DNA of 25,122 bases from Flavobacteriaceae bacterium UBA4439 (lineage in GTDB: Bacteria > Bacteroidota > Bacteroidia > Flavobacteriales > Flavobacteriaceae). The stretch's first letter is position 1; each line of letters opens with the position of its first letter. The stretch covers positions 5,982 through 31,103 of the forward strand of contig DGPN01000055.1 in NCBI GenBank assembly GCA_002390455.1. Direction: 5' to 3'. Positions 8,189 to 15,231 of this stretch are shown in pieces. Under the pieces are notes generated by a model. That model was not told the DNA's origin and ran no database searches. It worked only from the letters and a program-made list of their open reading frames with translations. The position numbers and the translations under genes are program-made.

Positions 8189-9898
8189 TTAAAGTCCTAT
8201 TCCTTTGATGATGGTCGCTATCTTTTGATCCAATCTAAGTTCCGCTGTATCCCACTCTTCGTTTTCATCAAGAGTATCATTTACGCTAAAATAGAATTTA
8301 ATTTTGGGTTCGGTACCACTGGGTCTTATGGCAATCTTAGAATCATCTTCCAGCGAAAAGATTAAAACATCTGCCACTGGCAAATCGATTTTCTCTGATC
8401 GATTATCCAAAAGGAAAACCCGTTCGCTTTTAAGGTAGTCTTCTGATTGAGACACCCGAATTCCGCCTATTTCTTTAGGAGGGTTGTTTCTATAACCTTC
8501 CATCATGGCCTTGATTTTATCTGCCCCTTCTTTTCCCTTTTGGGTAAAAGAGATAAGTTTTTCTTTGTAGGCACCAAACTTTCTGTAACATTCAATCAGA
8601 ATATCGTAGAAACTTTGGTTGTTGTTTTTGGCATAAGTACCTACCTCACAGGCCAGTAGTGTGGCAGTGACTGCGTCTTTATCTCGAATGGCATCACCTA
8701 CGAGATATCCGAAGCTTTCTTCACCTCCTCCAATAAACTGTAGGGAAGGAAAATCTTTGATGAGTTTTCCAATCCATTTAAAACCGGTGAGGGTTTCCAT
8801 ATATTGAACCCCATAATCATGTGCCATTTTTTGTATCATAGGGGTGGATACTATGGTAGAAGCTACAAATTGTTTCCCATCGAGACGCTTGCTTTTTTTC
8901 CATTGTTCCAATAAGAAGTATGTCATCACCACCATGGTTTGGTTTCCATTGAGCAGTCTGAAATTGTTGTTTTGATCCCTAACCGCAATCCCCAAACGAT
9001 CACTATCTGGATCGGTTCCGATGACCATATCTGCCCCAATTTCGTTGGCTTTATCCAATGCCATTTTCAAGGCTTCGGGTTCTTCGGGGTTGGGAGATTT
9101 TACAGTGGGGAAGTTTCCATCGGGGGAGGACTGAGCCGCTACCAAATGAACATCAGTATAAGCTGCTTGGGCGAGCACTTGAGGTACGGCAGTGATGGAA
9201 GTGCCGTGGAGAGGGGTAAATACTATTTTGAATTTATCGCGTCCACTTTGATCAAATTGTCCCAATTGAACAGACTTGTCAAAAAAAGCCTGATCCACGT
9301 CTTGATCAATCCACTCAATCAATCCCTCATTGGCATTGAATCGAATGTCAGAAAATCGAGTGTGATTGATTCTATCAATAATCTCATTGTCTTGAGGTGG
9401 AACAATCTGTCCACCGTCCTTCCAATACACCTTATAGCCATTGTATTCAGGGGGGTTGTGTGATGCGGTCAACACAATTCCGGAGTGGGCATCTAGGTGT
9501 TTTACAGCAAATGAAAGCTCGGGGGTGGTTCTTAAATCCGAGAAGATAAAGACCTTGATGTCGTTGGCCGAAAAAACTTCTGCCACTTTAATGGCCAAAC
9601 TTTTACTGTTGTTCCTACAGTCATAGGCGATCACTACCTTAAGGGGCTCGTTTTCAAAAACACTTTTGAGGTAATCACACAGTCCTTGTGTACTTTTTCC
9701 TAATGTGTAGGCATTGATCCGATTGGTGCCAATTCCCATTATTCCGCGCATGCCTCCAGTACCAAACTCCAAGTCTTTATAAAAAGCATCTTCGAGTTGT
9801 TCGGGATTTTGTTTCAACACTTCTAGTTGAGCTGTGGTTTCTTTATCGAAGGGAGGTTGTGACCATTCTTCAATTTTGGCACTTAGTCCATTATCCAT
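8189..9898 (-). CDS. Phospho-sugar mutase (phosphoglucomutase/phosphomannomutase family)
   Basis: A 569-residue alpha-D-phosphohexomutase that moves phosphate between C1 and C6 of a hexose, supplying sugar 1-phosphates for nucleotide-sugar and glycan synthesis. All four family loops are present: phosphoserine loop TASHNPP (Ser146), metal loop DPDSDR 296-301, sugar-binding GGEESFG 391-397 and phosphate-binding RPSGTEPK 525-532. Length and the FGTGGMRGIMG start region match the long PgcA/PGM2-like branch, not the 450-residue GlmM/AlgC branch. Glucose and mannose phosphates are both possible substrates. The start overlaps the stop of the upstream GT2 gene by 8 nt, and its stop abuts the ABC exporter start. 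Confidence 0.93.
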   Translation of the reverse strand: MDNGLSAKIEEWSQPPFDKETTAQLEVLKQNPEQLEDAFYKDLEFGTGGMRGIMGIGTNRINAYTLGKSTQGLCDYLKSVFENEPLKVVIAYDCRNNSKSLAIKVAEVFSANDIKVFIFSDLRTTPELSFAVKHLDAHSGIVLTASHNPPEYNGYKVYWKDGGQIVPPQDNEIIDRINHTRFSDIRFNANEGLIEWIDQDVDQAFFDKSVQLGQFDQSGRDKFKIVFTPLHGTSITAVPQVLAQAAYTDVHLVAAQSSPDGNFPTVKSPNPEEPEALKMALDKANEIGADMVIGTDPDSDRLGIAVRDQNNNFRLLNGNQTMVVMTYFLLEQWKKSKRLDGKQFVASTIVSTPMIQKMAHDYGVQYMETLTGFKWIGKLIKDFPSLQFIGGGEESFGYLVGDAIRDKDAVTATLLACEVGTYAKNNNQSFYDILIECYRKFGAYKEKLISFTQKGKEGADKIKAMMEGYRNNPPKEIGGIRVSQSEDYLKSERVFLLDNRSEKIDLPVADVLIFSLEDDSKIAIRPSGTEPKIKFYFSVNDTLDENEEWDTAELRLDQKIATIIKGIGL

Positions 9899-10838
9899 AG
9901 GTTGTATTGGTGATGTTATACCTTTTTATATTGTTATTGTGACGGATCAAGATTTCACCCAAAAACCCAGCTATAAAAAACTGAGCTCCCAAAATCATGG
10001 TGGTCAAAGCAATATAAAATTCAGGCCTTTGGGTAATCATCCGACCTTGGGTATTGAAATAGAGTTTGTCGATGCCTATATAGAGGGTGAAACCAAAGCC
10101 CAAAATGAGCATCAATGTTCCCCAAAACCCAAAGAAATGCATGGGTCTTTTTCCAAATCCGTTGATAAACCACAGGGTGATTAAGTCCAAAAACCCATTG
10201 AGAAATCGGTCGGCGCCAAACTTGGTCTTCCCGAATTTTCTGGCTTGGTGTTGAACTATTTTTTCTTCAATTTTATTAAACCCTTCGTGGGCAGCTATTA
10301 CTGGTATGTATCGATGCATTTCCCCAAACACTTGAATGTTTTTGACTACTTCCTTTTTGTATACCTTCAGCCCGCAATTAAAATCGTGGAGCTTGATACC
10401 AGATAGTTTTCTTGCCGCCCAATTGAAAAGTTTGGAGGGTAGATTTTTGAACAGTAGGGAGTCGTAGCGTTTTTTTTTCCAACCTGATATGAGGTCGAGG
10501 TCTTTGTCTTTTAATTGGGCAATCATCGAGGGAATTTCCTCTGGAGAATCCTGAAGGTCTGCGTCCATGGTAACCACATATTCCCCTTGGGCTCTAATAA
10601 AGCCTGCGTGGAGCGCCTGAGATTTTCCAAAGTTTTTCGAAAACTGAATGCCATGGGTATTTTTATGTTGTTGGGACAAACTGCTGATTACTTCCCATGA
10701 GGGATCGGAACTCCCATCATCTATAAAAATGATTTCATAGCTGTATTTCTCCTTTTCGAGAGATTGAACGATCCAATCATGAAGCTGCGTTAAAGATTCA
10801 CTTTCGTTCAGTAATGGAATTACGATGGAAATGTCCAT
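9891..10838 (-). CDS. GT2 glycosyltransferase, polyprenyl-phosphate sugar transferase type (DPM1/GtrB-like)
   Basis: A 315-residue membrane-anchored family 2 glycosyltransferase. The GT-A domain begins SIVIPLLNES, followed by DDGSSD (40-45) for nucleotide binding and DADLQD (92-97) as the DxD-type metal site. Two C-terminal TM helices (about 234-257 and 274-297) are arranged as in GtrB/DPMS-like enzymes, which transfer glucose, mannose or similar from a nucleotide sugar to undecaprenyl phosphate on the cytoplasmic face. The last codons overlap the mutase start by 8 nt; the preceding DUF4199 gene ends 37 nt upstream. Donor sugar and final product cannot be deduced, though the adjacent mutase could make the precursor. 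Confidence 0.9.
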   Translation of the reverse strand: MDISIVIPLLNESESLTQLHDWIVQSLEKEKYSYEIIFIDDGSSDPSWEVISSLSQQHKNTHGIQFSKNFGKSQALHAGFIRAQGEYVVTMDADLQDSPEEIPSMIAQLKDKDLDLISGWKKKRYDSLLFKNLPSKLFNWAARKLSGIKLHDFNCGLKVYKKEVVKNIQVFGEMHRYIPVIAAHEGFNKIEEKIVQHQARKFGKTKFGADRFLNGFLDLITLWFINGFGKRPMHFFGFWGTLMLILGFGFTLYIGIDKLYFNTQGRMITQRPEFYIALTTMILGAQFFIAGFLGEILIRHNNNIKRYNITNTTYG

Positions 10839-10875
10839 AGAAGGATGGTTTCACCGCAAAAATAGGAAAATTGTG

Positions 10876-11400
10876 CTATTCTGGCTTAGATTTTTTAACG
10901 ATCAGACCAGCAATCAACGAAATAAGAAAACCAAAAAATAAATTGAGGATAATAATGAATCCAGATATTATGAATGGCCCTGAGAACTCTTTTTGCATTT
11001 CAAACATTTTATTGACGTTTTCCAAAGGGATCTCTGGTTCTTCTTGTATCAACTTTTGTTTTTGATATTCGATGGATTTGTCCATAAATTCTGGATCGAG
11101 GTATTGAATCACAATAATGGTATAGATGCTTATGATTATAGCTGAGATAAGGGCTGTACCTACCCCTGTCTTAAGGGCTTCGGATAAACTTATATAACCA
11201 TCATTGGTTTTTTTGAAATGCAAAATTGCCCAAAGGATGACACCAATCAATAGGGCATAGCCAATAAGAGAGGTGGCCGTTTCACCTTGATAATGCATTT
11301 CTAATGCATAAAGCATCAGACCGTAAAGGACGCTAATTCCTCCTAAAATAAGACCAAAATTGAGGGCTGTTTTTGCAGTTATGTTTTTTTGAGTTTCCAT
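10876..11400 (-). CDS. DUF4199 integral membrane protein
   Basis: A 174-residue protein matching the Bacteroidota DUF4199 family. Four hydrophobic segments are visible (about 14-33, 42-61, 82-106, 140-167), with a soluble, charged stretch between TM3 and TM4 (EYQKQKLIQEEPE). The motif DGYISLSEALKTGVG before TM3 and the Lys-rich tail are typical of the family. No function is known. It is the most upstream gene of the minus-strand run and shares a 101-nt divergent intergenic region with the L31 gene. I do not find a convincing promoter for it there. Association with the downstream glycosyltransferase is suggested by orientation and the 37-nt spacing. Confidence 0.82.
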   Translation of the reverse strand: METQKNITAKTALNFGLILGGISVLYGLMLYALEMHYQGETATSLIGYALLIGVILWAILHFKKTNDGYISLSEALKTGVGTALISAIIISIYTIIVIQYLDPEFMDKSIEYQKQKLIQEEPEIPLENVNKMFEMQKEFSGPFIISGFIIILNLFFGFLISLIAGLIVKKSKPE

Positions 11401-11446
11401 AAACTAAGTTTTTTTTGATCAAATTTGGTTTTTTAAATATCCAATG

Positions 11447-11477
11447 ATTGTAAATTTATCTAAAAACATTAAATTTG
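11447..11477 (+). promoter_or_regulatory. Bacteroidota sigma-A promoter of the L31 gene
   Basis: ATTG at 11447-11450, then exactly 19 nt, then TAAATTTG at 11470-11477. This matches the Bacteroidota -33/-7 consensus (TTTG / TAnnTTTG) closely, and its distance to the ATG at 11502 gives a leader of about 17-20 nt. No Zur-like palindrome overlaps it, although type B L31 genes are zinc-repressed in some bacteria. Confidence 0.72.
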
Positions 11478-11501
11478 CACACTTTTAATAAATATATCGT
11501 T

Positions 11502-11753
11502 ATGAAAACGGGAATACATCCAGAAAATTATAGACTTGTAGCATTCAAAGATATGTCCAATGAAGACATCTTCATTACCAAGTCAACCGTTGAAACAAAA
11601 GAAACCATCGATCATGATGGTGTTGAGTATCCATTGGTAAAGTTGGAGATTTCTCGAACTTCTCATCCCTATTATACAGGTAAGTCCAAATTGGTAGATA
11701 CTGCTGGACGAATCGACAAGTTCAAGAACAAATACTCAAAATTTAAAAAATAA
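11502..11753 (+). CDS. rpmE2: 50S ribosomal protein L31, type B (zinc-independent)
   Basis: An 83-residue ribosomal protein beginning MKTGIHPENYRLVAFKDMS, with the family-typical SRTSHPYYTGKSKLVDTAGR and a basic tail. The cysteine pairs of the zinc-binding type A form are absent, so this is the C-minus (type B) version. The frame is open upstream to an ATG at 11475, but the promoter -7 box ends at 11477. The start at 11502 is therefore the only one that leaves room for a leader, and it gives the usual N-terminus. It has its own promoter and a hairpin terminator, and is transcribed away from the DUF4199 gene. In Bacteroidota the type B protein is usually the main L31, which agrees with a strong housekeeping promoter. 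Confidence 0.95.
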   Translation: MKTGIHPENYRLVAFKDMSNEDIFITKSTVETKETIDHDGVEYPLVKLEISRTSHPYYTGKSKLVDTAGRIDKFKNKYSKFKK

Positions 11754-11776
11754 TACTCCATATCTTAGAAATTTTT

Positions 11777-11807
11777 TAAAAACCGTTGTTCTTATAACGG
11801 TTTTTTT
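11777..11807 (+). terminator. Hairpin terminator of the L31 gene, shared with the convergent gene
   Basis: An inverted repeat AAAAACCGTT (11778-11787) / AACGGTTTTTT (11796 onward) encloses an 8-nt loop and is followed by a T-rich tract. Read on the minus strand, the same repeat has an A/T-symmetric tail, so it can act in both directions. The TAA stop of the convergent substrate-binding protein gene (11792-11794) sits in its loop. Confidence 0.75.
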
Positions 11808-13393
11808 ATTTTCCGAACTTTTTTAAGTTTGAGGATGTTGACGGGGTTCAGTCCAAGACCTTCCACTTCTTTTTGGGTAAATCGTACAACTTGATCGTAA
11901 AAAAGTGGGATCAAAGGATGTTCGCTCATGGCCAATGAATCCATGGTTTGATAGTGTTTAGCTCTTTCATCAACATCATTGATAAAAAAACTGTCTTCGT
12001 AATAGCTGTCAAAAGCAGCACTCTTAAAATGGGTGTAGTTGGGCCCCGAGGGACTAAAATTTTTGGAATAAAAAAGAGAAAGGTAATTTTCGGCATCGGG
12101 ATAATCTGCGATCCAATTGGATCGAAACATTTCTAACTTTCCTTGGGAACGCGCTTGCTTTAGTGTTGATGGAGGCATTACATCTATTTTTATAGAAATA
12201 CCTATTTTTTGCAATTCCCTTTGGATGTATTCGCATAGGTCAACGTAGTTTGGGTCGGTTGCCAGACTAATCTTAGCTTTTAGACCTGTTTGTTCTTCAA
12301 AGCTTTTTACCAATGCCACTGCCCGTTCGGGTTGATATTCCAGAAACTGATTATTAAGGTGGCCTGCTAAACCCTTGGGAACAAAGCCTCTGTCACCTTT
12401 AAAACCAATATTGTTTCTTAAGTAAACCATCATTTTTTGGCGATCAAAACCAATATTGATGGCTTCTCTAATCAGTGGGGATTGTATCACAGGCGAAGGA
12501 CTATCCAAATAAAAACCGAGGTATTCCGTGTTGAGGTAAGGCCCTTTCTTGAGGTTGATTTTGCCCTTATATTTATCAGGAAGTTTGCCCTCTAAGGTCA
12601 GTAATTCATCCTTATATGAATTGTCTAATGAATTCAATAAATCTAATTTTCCTTGAAGGAAAAGCATGAATTCGCTTTGTTTGTCTGGTATAAAAGTGAT
12701 GGCAACAGCTTCCAAATAAGGGAGAGCCAACCCTTCGGTGTCCTTTTCAAAATAAAGAGGATTTTTTCGCAATACCAATTTCACATCCTCTTCCCAGTTT
12801 TTAAAAGCGAAGGGACCTGTACCGATTGGTTTTTTTCTAAAATCTCCTCCTTCAAGACGCACAATTTCATGGGGAACAACCGAGCAATAGCGCATACTGA
12901 GCAATCCCAAAAATGCAGGGAAAGCTTTTTTGAGTATGATGGTCAGTTGTTCGTCGGTTTTGGCTTCTATACGCTCAACATTTTGTAATACCCAGCCTCC
13001 CGGTGATGCGAGTTGTGGATCTTTAAGCCGATCAAGGCTGTACACGAAATCTGGGGCAATTACCCTGCGGGTTTTCTGTTCCCCAAAAGCGGAATGATTG
13101 TGAAAGTAAACATCTTCTCTGATTTGAAATTCATAGACCAAACCATCTGATGACACAGTCCATTCCTTAGCGATATCGGGAATGACTTCCAAATCATTAT
13201 TGAGTTGAACCAATCCGTTGAATAAGTGAGTGGTTGCCCATATATTCTCCAAGTTTCTCGAAAAAGCGGGATCCAAAGAAGTGATGTTACCATCCTCATT
13301 GTAACGAAAGACCAAATGCGAGCGATCTTTGTCCGAGTTGTTTGAACAAGCAATAAAGAAAAACAAGAGTAATAGTGCACCTAAACGGTTCAT
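11792..13393 (-). CDS. Peptide/nickel-type ABC substrate-binding lipoprotein (SBP_bac_5 family)
   Basis: A 533-residue OppA/DppA-like binding protein. I start it at the ATG at 13391-13393, because this gives a clean lipoprotein signal peptide MNRLGALLLLFFFIAC with the lipidated Cys at 16; the open frame continues to 13504, but that extension would bury the signal. The mature chain has the family layout: an N-terminal lobe with TSLDPAFSRNLENIWATTHLFNGL and DIAKEWTVSSDG, GTGPFAF in the middle and a C-terminal hinge region with PLIPLFYDQVV. No permease or ATPase genes lie nearby, so it is an orphan. It might serve a transporter encoded elsewhere. The stop lies inside the L31 terminator hairpin. 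A promoter candidate overlaps that of the divergent mtaB gene. Confidence 0.88.
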   Translation of the reverse strand: MNRLGALLLLFFFIACSNNSDKDRSHLVFRYNEDGNITSLDPAFSRNLENIWATTHLFNGLVQLNNDLEVIPDIAKEWTVSSDGLVYEFQIREDVYFHNHSAFGEQKTRRVIAPDFVYSLDRLKDPQLASPGGWVLQNVERIEAKTDEQLTIILKKAFPAFLGLLSMRYCSVVPHEIVRLEGGDFRKKPIGTGPFAFKNWEEDVKLVLRKNPLYFEKDTEGLALPYLEAVAITFIPDKQSEFMLFLQGKLDLLNSLDNSYKDELLTLEGKLPDKYKGKINLKKGPYLNTEYLGFYLDSPSPVIQSPLIREAINIGFDRQKMMVYLRNNIGFKGDRGFVPKGLAGHLNNQFLEYQPERAVALVKSFEEQTGLKAKISLATDPNYVDLCEYIQRELQKIGISIKIDVMPPSTLKQARSQGKLEMFRSNWIADYPDAENYLSLFYSKNFSPSGPNYTHFKSAAFDSYYEDSFFINDVDERAKHYQTMDSLAMSEHPLIPLFYDQVVRFTQKEVEGLGLNPVNILKLKKVRKIKKPL

Positions 13394-13410
13394 TATTGGA
13401 ATATATTGAT

Positions 13411-13443
13411 GTTGATTGGACAAGTCTAAAGATTGTATATTTG
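13411..13443 (+). promoter_or_regulatory. Candidate promoter of mtaB
   Basis: TATATTTG at 13436-13443 is a perfect TAnnTTTG -7 element. Upstream, ATTG ends at 13418 (17-nt spacing) and GTTG ends at 13414 (21-nt spacing); either is within the usual range. Transcription would begin near 13450, leaving a leader of about 25-45 nt depending on the mtaB start. Confidence 0.55.
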
Positions 13444-13450
13444 TAGCAAA
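13421..13450 (-). promoter_or_regulatory. Candidate promoter of the substrate-binding lipoprotein gene
   Basis: On the reverse strand TTTG (13447-13450) is followed after 18 nt by TAGACTTG (13421-13428), one base off the TAnnTTTG consensus. It lies about 28 nt before the ATG at 13393 and is interleaved with the mtaB promoter on the other strand. Confidence 0.4.
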
Positions 13451-13495
13451 ATACAACTTTTTTAATCCAATTTGATGATGGGGTATGCTGAGGAA

Positions 13496-14830
13496 ATGAA
13501 CCAAAAAGTATCCAAACCAAGGGTGGCCTTTTACACTTTGGGTTGTAAGCTGAATTTTTCAGAAACGGCAACCATTTCAAGAGATTTTGATTCCGAACGT
13601 TTCGAACATGTTGCTTTTGAAGCTCCAGCCGATGTTTATGTGATCAACACCTGTTCTGTAACCGAAAACGCAGATAAAAAATTCAAAGGCTTGGTAAAAA
13701 AGGCTCTGAAACAAAACCCCGATGCATTTGTTGCTGCCATTGGATGTTATGCTCAATTGCAGCCAGAAGCTTTGGTAGAAATTGATGGTGTGGATTTGGT
13801 TTTGGGAGCTACCGAAAAGTTTAAGTTGATTGACTACTTGGGAGACTTGACCAAAAAAACCTCGGGAATGGTTCATTCTTGTGAAATTGTCGAAGCCAAT
13901 CATTATGAAAGTTCCTATTCACTTGATGATCGTACTCGTGCTTTTCTCAAAGTACAGGATGGCTGCGATTACAAATGTACCTATTGTACCATTCCCAGAG
14001 CCCGTGGAATTTCGAGAAGTGATTCATTGGATAACATCATCAATCAGGCATTGGAAATCACCCAAAGGGGAATAAAGGAGATTGTGCTAACGGGGGTAAA
14101 CATTGGCGACTATGGTAAGGGTGAGTTTGGCAATAAAAAACACGAGCATACTTTTTTGGATTTGATTACTGCTTTAGATGAAATCGAAGCTTTAAAACGA
14201 ATCAGAATTTCCTCTATAGAGCCCAATTTATTGACCGACAAAGTCATTGATTTTGTGGCCCAAAGTAGGGCATTTGTTCCGCATTTTCACGTGCCTTTGC
14301 AAAGTGGGAATGACGAGGTTTTAAAAAAAATGAAAAGGAGGTATTTGAGCGACTTGTATAGAGATAGACTCAAACAAATAAAAAGTTTGATGCCCCATGC
14401 ATGTGTTGGCGGAGATGTAATTGTGGGGTTTCCAGGTGAAACCGATTCTGCATTTTTGGATACCTATACTTTTTTGGCCGATTTGGACATTTCCTATTTG
14501 CATGTTTTTTCCTATTCCGAAAGACCTAATACCGAGGCCATCAGTTTAGCCGAAGTGGTTCCACCTGCCCTTAGGAACAAGAGGAGTAAAATGCTGAGGG
14601 GATTGTCTGCAAAGAAAAGACGTGCATTCTACGAAAGTCAATTGGGAGCAACAGTTGACGTCTTGTTTGAAAACGATAATAAAAGGGGTTACATTACTGG
14701 TTTCAGTGAAAATTATGTAAAAGTGAGGAGCCCTTGGAATCCAATGATAGCCAATACAATACAAAAGGTCTCCCTCAAATCAATAGATGAAGAAGGATTT
14801 GTAAGGTTTAATAAAACAGTTAAAGTTTAA
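13496..14830 (+). CDS. mtaB: tRNA t6A37 C2-methylthiotransferase MtaB
   Basis: A radical-SAM methylthiotransferase that converts t6A at tRNA position 37 to ms2t6A. From the chosen start it is 444 residues. The N-terminal UPF0004 domain has three cysteines for the auxiliary cluster (Cys17 in LGCKLN, Cys53 in NTCSVTENAD, Cys84 in GCYAQLQPE). The radical-SAM cluster motif CDYKCTYC has Cys157, 161 and 164, and a C-terminal TRAM-like domain starts near AFYESQLGA. The subfamily wording (YTLGCKLNFSE, GNKKHEHTF) fits MtaB better than MiaB or RimO. In-frame starts at 13472 (TTG), 13475, 13478 and 13496 are possible. I prefer 13496 because MtaB proteins usually have only 5-10 residues before VAFYTLGCK. 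The 3' end overlaps the convergent GNAT gene by 11 nt. Confidence 0.93.
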   Translation: MNQKVSKPRVAFYTLGCKLNFSETATISRDFDSERFEHVAFEAPADVYVINTCSVTENADKKFKGLVKKALKQNPDAFVAAIGCYAQLQPEALVEIDGVDLVLGATEKFKLIDYLGDLTKKTSGMVHSCEIVEANHYESSYSLDDRTRAFLKVQDGCDYKCTYCTIPRARGISRSDSLDNIINQALEITQRGIKEIVLTGVNIGDYGKGEFGNKKHEHTFLDLITALDEIEALKRIRISSIEPNLLTDKVIDFVAQSRAFVPHFHVPLQSGNDEVLKKMKRRYLSDLYRDRLKQIKSLMPHACVGGDVIVGFPGETDSAFLDTYTFLADLDISYLHVFSYSERPNTEAISLAEVVPPALRNKRSKMLRGLSAKKRRAFYESQLGATVDVLFENDNKRGYITGFSENYVKVRSPWNPMIANTIQKVSLKSIDEEGFVRFNKTVKV

Positions 14831-15113
14831 TCCCCACTGGTAAAAGAGATTTGTATGACTTGTTACGTCTAACAAACCCAGCAATTTTTGGGGAAGTGGG
14901 TACCACTCGTAAGTTTTTTTCTGAAATGAATTCCAAAACACTCCTGATAAAATTCTCTTCAAATTCAACATCATTAACATCTCCAGGGATGACGAGTTTG
15001 GTGAGGAAAATTTTTCTTTCTTGCTCTGCGTATTCAATTCTTGCCAGAGACCCATTGAATGTGGTTTCGAACTGTCTCAAGAATTCATTATTTTGTAATA
15101 CTACTGGATTCAT
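14820..15113 (-). CDS. Small GNAT-like N-acetyltransferase (NATD1/YjdJ type)
   Basis: A 97-residue single-domain protein. It has the compact 'GCN5-like, NATD1' fold pattern: RIEYAEQERKIFLTKLVIP (about 25-43) forms the first strands, an amphipathic helix FEENFIRSVLEFISEKN follows, then VVPTSPKIAGFVRRNKSYK, where this family usually has a proline-rich P-loop-like stretch and an aromatic-basic ending. These proteins bind acetyl-CoA and are predicted acetyltransferases of unknown substrate. The gene ends inside mtaB by 11 nt, tail to tail. Two other frames are also open across this locus, but only this one gives a recognisable protein. Confidence 0.78.
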   Translation of the reverse strand: MNPVVLQNNEFLRQFETTFNGSLARIEYAEQERKIFLTKLVIPGDVNDVEFEENFIRSVLEFISEKNLRVVPTSPKIAGFVRRNKSYKSLLPVGIKL

Positions 15114-15184
15114 TATGAAGTTAACTAATTTGGTCTAATTAATAAATAATAAAAACTCTGTACAATAATTTGAAGAGGGGATTG

Positions 15185-15216
15185 CGAAATTAAAGATTTT
15201 TTGAGTAATTGACAAT
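15185..15216 (-). promoter_or_regulatory. Candidate promoter of the GNAT-like gene
   Basis: On the reverse strand ATTG (13-nt region 15213-15216) is followed after 20 nt by TAATTTCG (15185-15192), which differs from TAnnTTTG at one position. It lies about 70 nt before the ATG at 15113, in the 118-nt divergent gap shared with the hydrolase gene, for which I found no convincing promoter. Confidence 0.35.
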
Positions 15217-15231
15217 AATAAATAGTAAAAG

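Noticed and set aside
7703..8365. A 220-codon plus-strand open frame spanning the ABC exporter and mutase junction
   Set aside because: It is antisense to two well-identified genes, crosses their boundary, and its translation shows no domain or signal. It is an open shadow frame.
8939..9463. A 174-codon plus-strand open frame inside the phospho-sugar mutase gene
   Set aside because: The opposite strand carries all four mutase motifs in this stretch, and the plus-strand translation has no recognisable features.
11401..11446. Possible DUF4199 promoter with CAAATTTG on the minus strand
   Set aside because: The first base of the -7 box is wrong, the nearest TTG is only 14 nt upstream, and CAAATTTG is a palindrome that arises easily in AT-rich DNA.
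11475..11501. An upstream in-frame ATG that would extend L31 by nine residues
   Set aside because: It overlaps the promoter -7 box (11470-11477), so it would not be on the transcript, and the family starts MKxGIHP.
13394..13504. N-terminal extension of the substrate-binding protein to an ATG at 13504
   Set aside because: It would place 37 residues in front of a clear lipoprotein signal peptide and run through the divergent promoter region into the mtaB start.
14780..15138. Two further open frames (minus 14780-15055 and plus 14851-15138) over the GNAT-like gene
   Set aside because: Only the minus frame 14820-15113 encodes a coherent protein with GNAT-like patterns; the other two are low-complexity in composition and lack any family signature.
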